Shown here piece after piece: positions 1 to 7,201 of a DNA stretch of 9,367 nucleotides. Position 1 is the first letter of the stretch; each line of letters opens with the position of its first letter. Under the pieces are notes generated by a model that worked only from the letters and a program-made list of their open reading frames with translations, was not told the origin of the DNA and ran no database searches. This stretch comes from an uncultured Ignavibacteriales bacterium. Lineage in GTDB: Bacteria > Bacteroidota > Ignavibacteria > Ignavibacteriales > Ignavibacteriaceae. Position numbers and translations under genes: made by a program. Where the stretch lies: NCBI GenBank assembly GCA_903915485.1, contig CAIWTC010000357.1:1-9367 (forward strand), in the 5' to 3' direction.

Positions 1-3
1 CAT
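1..3 (-). CDS. possible start codon of the next gene, cut by the window edge
   Basis: The first three bases read ATG on the minus strand, preceded by TATAAGGGAA, which contains a Shine-Dalgarno-like AGGG (rather close to the ATG). A possible promoter lies about 40 bp upstream. Only the start codon is inside the window, so nothing can be said about the product, and the ATG may be chance. Confidence 0.2.
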
Positions 4-41
4 TTCCCTTATAGTTTAAATGTTATTATTTTTGGGTAAAC

Positions 42-71
42 CATAAATACTGGTAACGAGTCTGACTCAAA
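42..71 (-). promoter_or_regulatory. possible Bacteroidota-type promoter with overlapping palindrome
   Basis: On the minus strand TTTG (71-68) is followed after 18 nt by TATTTATG (49-42), one mismatch from the Bacteroidota -7 consensus TAnnTTTG. The 11-bp palindrome GAGTCTGACTC (58-68) abuts the upstream element and could be a repressor or activator site. It would drive the gene that may start at the left edge. The spacing is slightly short, and the call rests on pattern alone. Confidence 0.25.
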
Positions 72-89
72 AGTATTCCTTCTCATTAA

Positions 90-128
90 CACACCAACCC
101 GACTGCCTCGGGCAGGTTCATTGGTGTG
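90..128. repeat. inverted repeat / nested hairpin in the left intergenic region
   Basis: The perfect 8-bp arms CACACCAA (90-97) and TTGGTGTG (121-128) enclose a second small hairpin, CTGCC (103-107) with GGCAG (111-115) around TCG. No T-run follows on either strand, so it is not a standard intrinsic terminator. It may be a dispersed palindromic element or the end of the transcript from the gene at 264-1868. I see no convincing gene in the rest of positions 1-263. Confidence 0.5.
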
Positions 129-263
129 ATCGTATGTCATAAACAAAACTTCAAAAAACTGTTTTAACGGTTTAAATTCTTACGAGAGAACCTACCCGAC
201 CATTTTATAGCAGAGCAAATCCCCCATTCGATTTAACAACGCCGTAACATATTAAGCAGTCGC

Positions 264-1868
264 CTACAAAAACGGCGCAATCTCAAACGCTTGAAAGAAA
301 TCAAAACTCAATTTAGAAGTCAGGTAAAACGAATACTTCGAAGGTAAATCAAAATTATAAACTAACGCAATACTTGTTAACTGCCTTCCCTTCATAACCT
401 CATTCTCAATGTGAAATCCCACTACTGCACTCCGGAAGAATTTTGTTTTGCCGAGCTCTTCAAATTTATTATATACTGTGCCCGCGTTCAAAGTTGTAAA
501 CGAAGCGAACCTTAATATCCAATATGTAAATTTCACCGGGTAGCGGGTCTCCCAATTAACAAGCATCATATCCCTTCCGCTGAAATAACTTTCCGCAAAA
601 CCCGGCAGACCATTTGTTTCTCCCAAAGTAACTGCGCGGTCATATCCGCTTGGCTGATTAACAGAAGCATAATTTATCAGTCTGATAGAACTCAAGAATT
701 CCCGGCTAAAACGGTAGAAAGAATTCAGTTGAGTTAAGTTAATTGTATTGCAGGTTATACTATTCTGAAAATCAGTTCTGATATTGTGCTGAATGCCAAA
801 GTAAAATCCACTGCCGTAAAATGATTGCTGAACATTCAGCATCAAGCGATAGTCAGCATATTCTTCGCCCCCGTGAATCTGCTTTGCTATTGCTGCCGTT
901 ATATTAGTCCCGACGGGAATATCTTCATAGTCAGTAAGTCTATTCACTTTAGTTTCTTCGACATACTTTCTGTCAAGCAACTGAAAACCTGCAAACAGGA
1001 AGTTGTAATTTGAATTATAGTTGAAATACTTTGCTCCCCCATCTTCATTAGTCCATATATTATACGAACCTGCATTCAGGCGGATAATAGGTGTGCTTAA
1101 TATTTTATACGATAAATACATATTAGAAATCCATTCATCATAATTTTGCAGCGACACAACCTTCCCCTGTTGAAAAGTAGGATAATGAACTTTTGCCTGC
1201 GAAGCATAAAAAGCAATACCCATATTTTGATTATCGGATAGGAATGGTTTTGAAATTTTGATTATACCTATGTTCTCGAAGGGTAGGGTTTTATATTCAA
1301 CCGATGAATACCATCTTGTATTGAACAACTGCTTATCAATATAAATTACTGAATAGTTATCCTTCTTCCCTTCACCCGTTTGTCTGTCATAGCCCAGCGT
1401 TAAACTTTTAGCATAACCGAATAAATTTTCTTCGTCTATCCATAGTCCGATTTTTGATTTCTTAGTTTCACTAAAAGATATATTATATGTCCTTGAAATT
1501 TTTTCCGAAAGGTGCACTCTTGCAATAACAGAATCAGTGCGCATCGTGTCCAATTCAATTTTCACATTACGCAAAAACGGATAACTCCTGATTACTCTCT
1601 CCGATTCTCCCATATCTATGCGGTTCACGGAATCATTTTCAGCAAACAGCAGCATATGCTTCACCGTGCTCTCTTTTGTGGTCGTGTGGAAAAACTCCAT
1701 CACATCATTTATAAATTTGAACTGTGTAAGATATTTATCTTTCAAACCAAGGTTTAAAACTTCAATTTTATTAACCTTGTAATACTTAAGAGAGTCTTGG
1801 GATTTACCTAAGGGGGCGAATAAAAGCAATGCTGAAAAAACTAAGAGAAGATTATTGCGGGGATTCAA
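264..1868 (-). CDS. POTRA plus beta-barrel outer-membrane protein (BamA/TamA-like, surface-antigen family)
   Basis: Predicted outer-membrane protein of 534 residues. Residues 1-23 are a signal peptide with hydrophobic core LLLVFSALLLFAPLG. Residues about 30-122 look like a POTRA-type periplasmic domain: a region beginning FFHTTTKESTVKHMLLF near 59, then GESERVIRSYPFLRNVKIEL (87-106) and a closing strand SVIARVHLSEK, the usual pattern of a POTRA preceding a barrel. From about 128 to the end there are alternating amphipathic, aromatic-rich strands as in a 16-strand-type barrel. It has one POTRA-like unit rather than the five of BamA, so it is not the core assembly BamA; a TamA-like or strain-specific insertion or secretion role is possible but unproven. 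The start is TTG (1868) because the frame is closed by TGA at 1886-1884; the nearby ATG at 1887 is out of frame. It lies 102 nt downstream of the small exported protein, with no terminator between. Confidence 0.75.
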   Translation of the reverse strand: MNPRNNLLLVFSALLLFAPLGKSQDSLKYYKVNKIEVLNLGLKDKYLTQFKFINDVMEFFHTTTKESTVKHMLLFAENDSVNRIDMGESERVIRSYPFLRNVKIELDTMRTDSVIARVHLSEKISRTYNISFSETKKSKIGLWIDEENLFGYAKSLTLGYDRQTGEGKKDNYSVIYIDKQLFNTRWYSSVEYKTLPFENIGIIKISKPFLSDNQNMGIAFYASQAKVHYPTFQQGKVVSLQNYDEWISNMYLSYKILSTPIIRLNAGSYNIWTNEDGGAKYFNYNSNYNFLFAGFQLLDRKYVEETKVNRLTDYEDIPVGTNITAAIAKQIHGGEEYADYRLMLNVQQSFYGSGFYFGIQHNIRTDFQNSITCNTINLTQLNSFYRFSREFLSSIRLINYASVNQPSGYDRAVTLGETNGLPGFAESYFSGRDMMLVNWETRYPVKFTYWILRFASFTTLNAGTVYNKFEELGKTKFFRSAVVGFHIENEVMKGRQLTSIALVYNFDLPSKYSFYLTSKLSFDFFQAFEIAPFL

Positions 1869-1970
1869 TTTCGTTTCCGGATATCATCTGAATAAAAATA
1901 GCAGTCATATTTACCCCGACGGTATTGATAGAGTGCGGTGCTCCTTTATAATAAATAAGCGATGACCGTT

Positions 1971-2531
1971 TTATTTGGTCGGGTTCTTTTTGGGTTTAGA
2001 GTTAATCACCTTACCGCTGGAAATTTCAAAAGTATAAGTTTGATTATCAACTGTGGTCAAAGTATATTTCTTAAAATCCGTGGAATATGATTTTACATCA
2101 TTCTCAATAGTTAATTCCCACTTGTAATGTGAGACTGTACGCTGTAACTTTGTACTGTCTTTAACCAGTTCGGAAACCTTATATTCTTTTAATAATTTTT
2201 CTTTATTATAGAAGGCCAAGGCTAAGTCTGACCGTCCCGAAATATCTGAGGCCCACTTACCAAATCTAATTATATGCTTACCATCATTGCTTAGGAATAC
2301 AGTTCTTGCAAACCAATTGGTTTTCCAAAGAAGTTTTTTCTGCAGGGAGTCCTTTGACGCGTAAACTTTACATGTGCCTTCAACACCAAAACTGCTGGAA
2401 GGAGTTAAGACTGCAAAATATTTTTTATTTGGAGAAAATGCTTTATACTTTTCGTTTGGTCTTTCTTTGTCCGCAAAAGCATTTACAAACAGCAAGAACA
2501 TTAACGCGGTAAGGGTGAACCATTTCATCAT
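1971..2531 (-). CDS. small exported protein of unknown function
   Basis: A 186-residue protein with a clear signal peptide (MMKWFTLTALMFLLFVNAFA, cleavage after residue 20), so periplasmic or surface-exposed. No lipobox cysteine follows, so it is not a lipoprotein. The mature part is rich in predicted beta strands and carries blade-like stretches (KAFSPNKKYFAVL near 30-42; FLSNDGKHIIRFGKW near 79-93), reminiscent of a fragment of a beta-propeller but too short for a full one. The tail is very basic (NSKPKKNPTK). Two in-frame ATGs open the gene, with AAAGGG 5-8 nt upstream; either could serve. It begins 12 nt after the PorV-like gene, so it is probably co-transcribed with it. I do not recognise a named family. 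Confidence 0.7.
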   Translation of the reverse strand: MMKWFTLTALMFLLFVNAFADKERPNEKYKAFSPNKKYFAVLTPSSSFGVEGTCKVYASKDSLQKKLLWKTNWFARTVFLSNDGKHIIRFGKWASDISGRSDLALAFYNKEKLLKEYKVSELVKDSTKLQRTVSHYKWELTIENDVKSYSTDFKKYTLTTVDNQTYTFEISSGKVINSKPKKNPTK

Positions 2532-2543
2532 AATACCCTTTAA

Positions 2544-3578
2544 TTAGCGCGCGAACTTAGGCTGTTCAAGTGTGATGATAACTGATATTCTATGTGTATC
2601 AGGCAAACGGTCTTCTTCAGAAAGCGCGAACCTTGCGAATGAATAATCAATATTTAGTTTTGGAAGTTTTATTCCCGCGCCGATAGTTATCTGCTTAACA
2701 TCGTTATATCCTGCACGGATTGCAAACACATTATTGTACATAGCCTCAAGTCCTAAGTGGGGGTCAAAACTTACAGGGCCGACATTAAATGATGAAGCAA
2801 ATTTTCTATTCTCGAACCTGATGTCAAAATCAAGTGCAGGCGAAAGTCGTAGTGATTCAAACGGTTTGAAATAATACATTGAACCGATTTTTAAAGTCGG
2901 TGTAATCAATTCATTCCTGCCGGTGCTCCACGAAACTAAAGTTGTTGTAACATCCTGAAGTGAAACTCCAAGCGCAAGGTTTTCAGATGCTTTGTATAAC
3001 ATTCCCGCATCAAAACCAATTCCGAATGCACTAAACTCTGCAATGCTTCTTCTGATAACTTTTACATTCACACCGAAAGACATATCCTCTGACTGCTGCT
3101 TTGCAACAGAAAAATATAAAGCCCAATCCTGATTATTAAACTCTTTAACTTTTGAAGGGTCTATTCTTGCGTTCTCATTATAAATATCATAGATAACATT
3201 TCCGGTGACTTTATCCACAAGCGCATTTCTTGTATCCGGAATTCCGTCAACACCTAGACGCATTATCGAAAGCGCAACAGTATAATCTTTTCCATATGGA
3301 ATTGCAACAGCACCGTAATTATAATTCACAAGATTCCCGAACCGCTCATCGTGCATAAGTCCAATCTGCGGGAAATTAATCTGAGCCAAACCTGCCGGAT
3401 TATAATAAGCACCCGTGACATCATTCGACAATGCGGTAAATGCCCCGCCCATACCTGCCGGACGGCCGCCTACGCCAATCGCCAAAAACTCACCCGCATA
3501 CTTTGCGGCGACTGTCTGTGCATACGCGTTTACTGATACTAATACTGTTAAAACAAAAATTATTCGCTTAATCATCAT
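2544..3578 (-). CDS. PorV/PorQ-family outer-membrane beta-barrel protein
   Basis: The 344-residue protein has a signal peptide (cleavage after AYA, residue 20) followed by the family signature: GVGGRPAGMGGAFTAL (35-50), then DVTGAYYNPAGLAQI (53-67). The same signature occurs in PorV/PorQ and related FadL-like barrels of Bacteroidota and Chlorobiota. The rest is a run of amphipathic strands closing with RISVIITLEQPKFAR. In gliding bacteria PorV is the outer-membrane shuttle of the type IX secretion system, but many paralogues in this group have no assigned role, and no other secretion gene is visible here. The start is the first of two tandem ATGs. No clear ribosome-binding site precedes it, only A/T-rich sequence. 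A weak promoter-like TTGATT, 17 nt, AATCTT lies just upstream, overlapping the end of the preceding gene. Confidence 0.85.
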   Translation of the reverse strand: MMIKRIIFVLTVLVSVNAYAQTVAAKYAGEFLAIGVGGRPAGMGGAFTALSNDVTGAYYNPAGLAQINFPQIGLMHDERFGNLVNYNYGAVAIPYGKDYTVALSIMRLGVDGIPDTRNALVDKVTGNVIYDIYNENARIDPSKVKEFNNQDWALYFSVAKQQSEDMSFGVNVKVIRRSIAEFSAFGIGFDAGMLYKASENLALGVSLQDVTTTLVSWSTGRNELITPTLKIGSMYYFKPFESLRLSPALDFDIRFENRKFASSFNVGPVSFDPHLGLEAMYNNVFAIRAGYNDVKQITIGAGIKLPKLNIDYSFARFALSEEDRLPDTHRISVIITLEQPKFAR

Positions 3579-3632
3579 GAATATTATTATTTAATAAATG
3601 AAAAATAAAGATTGATATAAAATACTTATAAA

Positions 3633-5237
3633 TCAAGTCGAAATTATAGAGGGGGCAATTTCAGCACTCTCTGATATTTCGGGACTCTTAACTACTTCTA
3701 CCGGAGGTGTAACTTGAATTACCGGACGGGTGCCTTGCTTAAGAATCACTCCCCGCCATCCGTATTGACCTCTCTTTTTGTTGAATTCCTTTACCGCAAT
3801 TCCTTCAACATAACTCCCTGCCATAAATTCTTTCAGCACATCGGGTGGGACATATACATCCGTAACAAATCCAAAAGATGCAGCACCGGGTTTACTCTGA
3901 ATTTTCAACTCACCCTTAATACTTCTGATGAAAGTATCGGGAGGAAGCTGTGTTCCTGAATCTAAAGTCAGAGCTTCATATCTTTTCTGTCCGCTGATTA
4001 TAACTTCCTGAGCCGTTACCTGCACCAAGTCGCCTACTGCAAAAGCAATTTCATTTTCTGACTTGCCGTATTTATAGAGAGCAACTTTATCAAGGTCAAA
4101 CTGTACAAACACACCTTTTGTATTTTCAAATGATGCTGTAACTATTCCAGGCTTAGGAGCCGAGTCTGCCGCCAGTTGCTGATTCGCAAGCGGAAGTTGT
4201 AAAAAATAAAATGCGAGAATATTTCCGCACTGCTTTGTTTCTTCATACCAAGGCGCAGCGACAATATCCGCGATACAATTTGAAACTTTAGCACCTGTTT
4301 CTTTCCCTATCAAAATAATTGTCTCTACTTCGGTTTTGCATTCAGCATAATATCCAAGCTCATTTAACAGCATCGCCATATCAACGCGGATATTAAGAAG
4401 CAGTGTTGACTCAGTCGGGAATGAAAGCGCCTTTGCCAAACATGCTAAATAAATTTTCTTATCAGTGTTCTTAAAAGTTTCACCGTAAAGCGCCCACACC
4501 CAAAACTGATTTTTAAAACGAGTCAGCAGTTCTTTAATATATATGCTTGCTCTCTCGACTTTATTTAGCTTAAGGAGAAGTTTTGCATGATAATAACATA
4601 TCCAATAATTTTCAGAAAATTTCTTTGCATACTTTTCAAACGAATCATAGAGCCATGTATCATCTTCAAGACATTTTCCTGATTCAATCACTCTTGCAAG
4701 CCGCAAGAATATTGTTTCTGCAAGCGGGGTAATTTTTCTTCCGTCTTTTGAATAGTGCTGAAAATCAGATTCCTGCAAAAAGTCAAAACCAAATTGACGC
4801 ACAAACGAAATGAACCAGTCCCCCTGCTCAACCGAAAGTTTTGCTGAGATAGACATTATCGCCGAGTGGATCTGCGAAGGCCGTTCGATGTTAAGAGATG
4901 CATAACGATTAAGGATTTCGGGAATTGCTTTGGTATAATGCCGCTTGGAATATTCATCGCAGGAGATTGCTTTTAATGTGTGGAAATAGTCCCATCCAAG
5001 CGTACTGCAGAATTTTTCCTGTTCAAGGTTCTGTGCTTCCATACCGCGAAGATAAACAATTGCATTAGGGATATCGAACCGCTCTAGATAATATTTCGCA
5101 GCATAGTTATAAGAATTAAATAGAGATTCTTTTGCTTCGATATTTTCGGAATCATCAGCTAAAGTTCCCTGTAGTTTCTTTATACCTTCTAAAATTTTAA
5201 CTATGTCGCTATTTTGCAGTTCTGCAAATTCGGGCAT
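3633..5237 (-). CDS. TPR-like plus S1/CSD-like protein (TPR-S1 type, as in TOTE conflict systems)
   Basis: A 534-residue cytosolic protein with no signal peptide or membrane segment. Residues about 1-345 form helical, TPR-like repeats. The stretch NYWICYYHAKLLLKLNK (210-226), then FKNQFWVWALYGETF (241-255), KIYLACLAKAL (261-271) and AAPWYEET (327-334) matches my recollection of the TPR-S1/DUF7017-type proteins described with TOTE conflict systems. Residues about 361-430 are strand-rich and resemble an S1/cold-shock-like fold. Residues 436-500 form a second such unit with GELKIQ, FGFVTDVYVPP and QYGWRGVIL. These folds suggest RNA or nucleic-acid binding. The tail after 505 is Pro/Ser/Glu-rich and probably disordered. 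AAGGA about 10 nt before the ATG supports the start. It has 131 nt of upstream intergenic sequence and is probably its own transcription unit. The family call is from memory of motifs; the biological role of these proteins is predicted, not established. Confidence 0.6.
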   Translation of the reverse strand: MPEFAELQNSDIVKILEGIKKLQGTLADDSENIEAKESLFNSYNYAAKYYLERFDIPNAIVYLRGMEAQNLEQEKFCSTLGWDYFHTLKAISCDEYSKRHYTKAIPEILNRYASLNIERPSQIHSAIMSISAKLSVEQGDWFISFVRQFGFDFLQESDFQHYSKDGRKITPLAETIFLRLARVIESGKCLEDDTWLYDSFEKYAKKFSENYWICYYHAKLLLKLNKVERASIYIKELLTRFKNQFWVWALYGETFKNTDKKIYLACLAKALSFPTESTLLLNIRVDMAMLLNELGYYAECKTEVETIILIGKETGAKVSNCIADIVAAPWYEETKQCGNILAFYFLQLPLANQQLAADSAPKPGIVTASFENTKGVFVQFDLDKVALYKYGKSENEIAFAVGDLVQVTAQEVIISGQKRYEALTLDSGTQLPPDTFIRSIKGELKIQSKPGAASFGFVTDVYVPPDVLKEFMAGSYVEGIAVKEFNKKRGQYGWRGVILKQGTRPVIQVTPPVEVVKSPEISESAEIAPSIIST

Positions 5238-5294
5238 TAAGGAAATCCTTGAGAATTTTTAATAAAAATATTGGTTTAATTGGATAAGATAAGA

Positions 5295-5334
5295 AAAATT
5301 AGTGAGAAATATTGTTGAAATTAAGCACTAATTT
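5295..5334 (-). terminator. weak inverted repeat, possible terminator after tonB
   Basis: The 9-bp perfect arms AAATTAGTG and CACTAATTT (5326-5334 and 5295-5303) are separated by 22 nt in the gap between tonB and the TPR-S1 gene. On the minus strand the second arm runs into TTCTTATCTT. The stem is A/T-rich and the loop large, so it is a weak terminator at best; it could also be a regulatory palindrome for the TPR-S1 gene. I see no other structure in this 131-nt gap. Confidence 0.25.
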
Positions 5335-5368
5335 CGTCGTTTCAGAGGCATGATGTGTTCACCGATAC

Positions 5369-6067
5369 TCAAATAGGTACATTAACAACCATCTGAACTT
5401 TTACTGTCTTCCCTTTGTCTTTTCCCGCTTTAAATTTGGATTTTTTAACTACGGTTAAAACCGCCGAATCGATTTCGGGATTAAATCCTTTAGTAATCTG
5501 CGCTCTTCTGACATTTCCGTCCTCATCAATAAAACAATGAATATATACACTACCCTTGATGCCGGATAGCGAAGCAGGAATTTTCACTTTGGACTGAATT
5601 GCAGATATACCGCCGTACGGCTCGGGCATTGCATCAACCGCCACACGGTACACATTATCTTCAGTAGATTCTTTGTTCCCCGTACCTATTCCGTATCCTT
5701 CACCGCTTCCGCCTGTTTTGATTTTAGAATCATTATCCCCATTCTTAAATCCTTCTGTGGAACCACCTTTACTCTCGGTTGTTTTGCCGGTTTCCTTGAC
5801 TGTTTTCTTCTCATCGGCAGCAGGTTTCAGCTTCTCATCTTTTTTATTAGATGACTTAACTTCCTTAGGCGGGTTTTCCTTGAATGCTTCTTTACTTATC
5901 TTTTCAAATTGTGAATTTAGCAGTACCCCGACCTCAACACTTTCCGGAATACTTTGATATCCGTGTTGAATAACAAAAAACACCGCCCATAAAAACAACA
6001 AATGCGCTAAGACCGCAACTATCCACGATCTTATCGCATTTATATTTATTTTTAATTTCTCTAACAT
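5369..6067 (-). CDS. tonB: TonB-type energy transducer
   Basis: This 232-residue protein should link the ExbB/ExbD motor in the inner membrane to TonB-dependent outer-membrane receptors. It has one N-terminal membrane anchor (about 14-34). A Lys/Glu-rich spacer follows (about 52-100), then a Gly/Ser-rich stretch (about 101-132) instead of the proline-rich spacer of enterobacterial TonB. The C-terminal TonB domain (about 148-232) shows PEPYGGISAIQSKVKIP, GIKGSVYIHCFIDEDGNV and LTVVKKSKFKAGKDKGKTV, as expected for the family. The usual proline of the FxPG motif near the end is Ala here (FKAG). It follows exbD by 21 nt, giving the classic exbB-exbD-tonB order. The name TonB rather than TolA rests on the C-terminal domain. 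Confidence 0.85.
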   Translation of the reverse strand: MLEKLKININAIRSWIVAVLAHLLFLWAVFFVIQHGYQSIPESVEVGVLLNSQFEKISKEAFKENPPKEVKSSNKKDEKLKPAADEKKTVKETGKTTESKGGSTEGFKNGDNDSKIKTGGSGEGYGIGTGNKESTEDNVYRVAVDAMPEPYGGISAIQSKVKIPASLSGIKGSVYIHCFIDEDGNVRRAQITKGFNPEIDSAVLTVVKKSKFKAGKDKGKTVKVQMVVNVPI

Positions 6068-6088
6068 TATTCAGCTACCCAATGATAA

Positions 6089-6517
6089 TCACTGAGCCTT
6101 GTTCTCATTTTCTACCTTGGTAGTTGCAATTAATATCTTCTGTGTACCTGAAGTTTTCAGCAAGTCCAGCAAATGAATAAAGTTTCCGTGAACCACACTT
6201 TTATCAGCTTTAACAATTACATCAGATGTTTGATGAGTTACAAATGCAGCCTTCACATTGGCAATTAAATCTTCAGGAGCAATTACTTTTCCTTCGATTA
6301 CTATTTCATTCTTTTCGGTTAGATAAACTTCAACGCCTTTATTGACCTGAGCCTCTGCTGCAGCGGCTTTAGGCAGTTTCACCTGAAACGCACCCGATAT
6401 AAGGAAAGGACTCGTAATCATAAAAATGATAAGTAGTACTAATATAACATCAGTAAACGGAGTTATGTTTATCTCGGAAAATTCCTGCTCATCGAGCCTG
6501 TAGCGTCTGCGTCCCAT
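6089..6517 (-). CDS. exbD: ExbD/TolR-family proton-channel subunit
   Basis: A 142-residue inner-membrane protein with a short cytoplasmic head (GRRRYRLDEQEF), one membrane helix (about 20-42), and a periplasmic domain ending in the LLDLLKTSGTQKILIAT segment. The helix begins INITPFTDVILVLLIIFMIT, and Asp23 is the conserved proton-conducting residue of ExbD/TolR. It works with ExbB as the motor that uses the proton gradient to move TonB. Its ATG lies one base after the stop of exbB, with GGAG about 5 nt upstream inside exbB, so translation is probably coupled. ExbD is preferred to TolR because of the tonB gene that follows. Confidence 0.9.
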   Translation of the reverse strand: MGRRRYRLDEQEFSEINITPFTDVILVLLIIFMITSPFLISGAFQVKLPKAAAAEAQVNKGVEVYLTEKNEIVIEGKVIAPEDLIANVKAAFVTHQTSDVIVKADKSVVHGNFIHLLDLLKTSGTQKILIATTKVENENKAQ

Positions 6518-6518
6518 G

Positions 6519-7172
6519 TTAGCTCCGTTTTTGTTTCAGCGCAAACACAAGTTCACGAATGTGACCGTCAAAAACGGGCATGCTTCTTTTTAATCTTTTT
6601 GTGAAGTAATTATAAAACATTACAGAGGGTATCGCCACAAACAAACCTGCAGCAGTTGCAACCAAGGCTTCTGCGATTCCGCTGATTACATGTCCGTAAT
6701 TACCGGAATCCTGAAGTGACAGCGCGCCGAATGCTTTTATGATTCCTATAACCGTTCCAAACAATCCGATGAATGGCGTGATACTTCCGAGTGTTGCGTG
6801 AATTCCTAAACCTTTTTCATAATCGACTAATTCGTTATCAAGCTTGTTGTAAGCTGATTCCAGTAACTCTTCGCTTGTTTGTTCTCTGTGAATTATTATT
6901 GCCTGATACACAGAAATCAACGGGTTAGAAACAGCAAAACCAAATTTCGTCATCTTCACTTTGGATAAGTAGTCAAGCCCGGATTGAACTCCATCCTGTT
7001 TTAATGCGTCAAATAATTCTTTATGGTTCTTCTCCATCTGTTTTCTCTTGATACCGGTAAATTGAATATATTTTTCTATTGCAACTTTAAGAGAAAGTAT
7101 TGAACATGCTATCAAAATATACACTGTAAAACCGCCATGTTCGAGCAGTTTAGCTATCGAGTCAAATTGCAT
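6519..7172 (-). CDS. exbB: ExbB/TolQ/MotA-family proton-channel subunit
   Basis: A 217-residue inner-membrane protein with three predicted helices (about 14-36, 126-150, 163-190) and a large cytoplasmic region between the first and second. The family blocks are plain: LGSITPFIGLFGTVIGIIKAF (128-148) and GIAEALVATAAGLFVAIPSV (165-184). These helices surround the ExbD helix to form the proton path that powers TonB. AAAGG lies about 8 nt before the ATG, a good ribosome-binding site. It is separated from dprA by 29 nt with no terminator, so it probably belongs to the same transcript. Length and motifs are normal for the family. Confidence 0.92.
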   Translation of the reverse strand: MQFDSIAKLLEHGGFTVYILIACSILSLKVAIEKYIQFTGIKRKQMEKNHKELFDALKQDGVQSGLDYLSKVKMTKFGFAVSNPLISVYQAIIIHREQTSEELLESAYNKLDNELVDYEKGLGIHATLGSITPFIGLFGTVIGIIKAFGALSLQDSGNYGHVISGIAEALVATAAGLFVAIPSVMFYNYFTKRLKRSMPVFDGHIRELVFALKQKRS

Positions 7173-7201
7173 TAATTAAACCTTTCACAAATTAAAAATT
7201 C

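Noticed and set aside
240..277. CGCCGT/ACGGCG inverted repeat around the stop of the barrel gene as a terminator
   Set aside because: The arms are only 6 bp with a 26-nt loop and no T-run follows; it overlaps coding sequence.
3579..3632. A promoter for the PorV-like gene in the A/T-rich gap
   Set aside because: The only match, TTGATT with 17-nt spacing to AATCTT, is poor and the gap is so A/T-rich that such matches are expected by chance; mentioned in the gene entry only.
5673..5957. 94-codon plus-strand open frame antisense to tonB
   Set aside because: It mirrors the Lys/Glu- and Gly-rich spacer of TonB, giving a Ser/Pro/Leu-rich translation typical of an antisense shadow.
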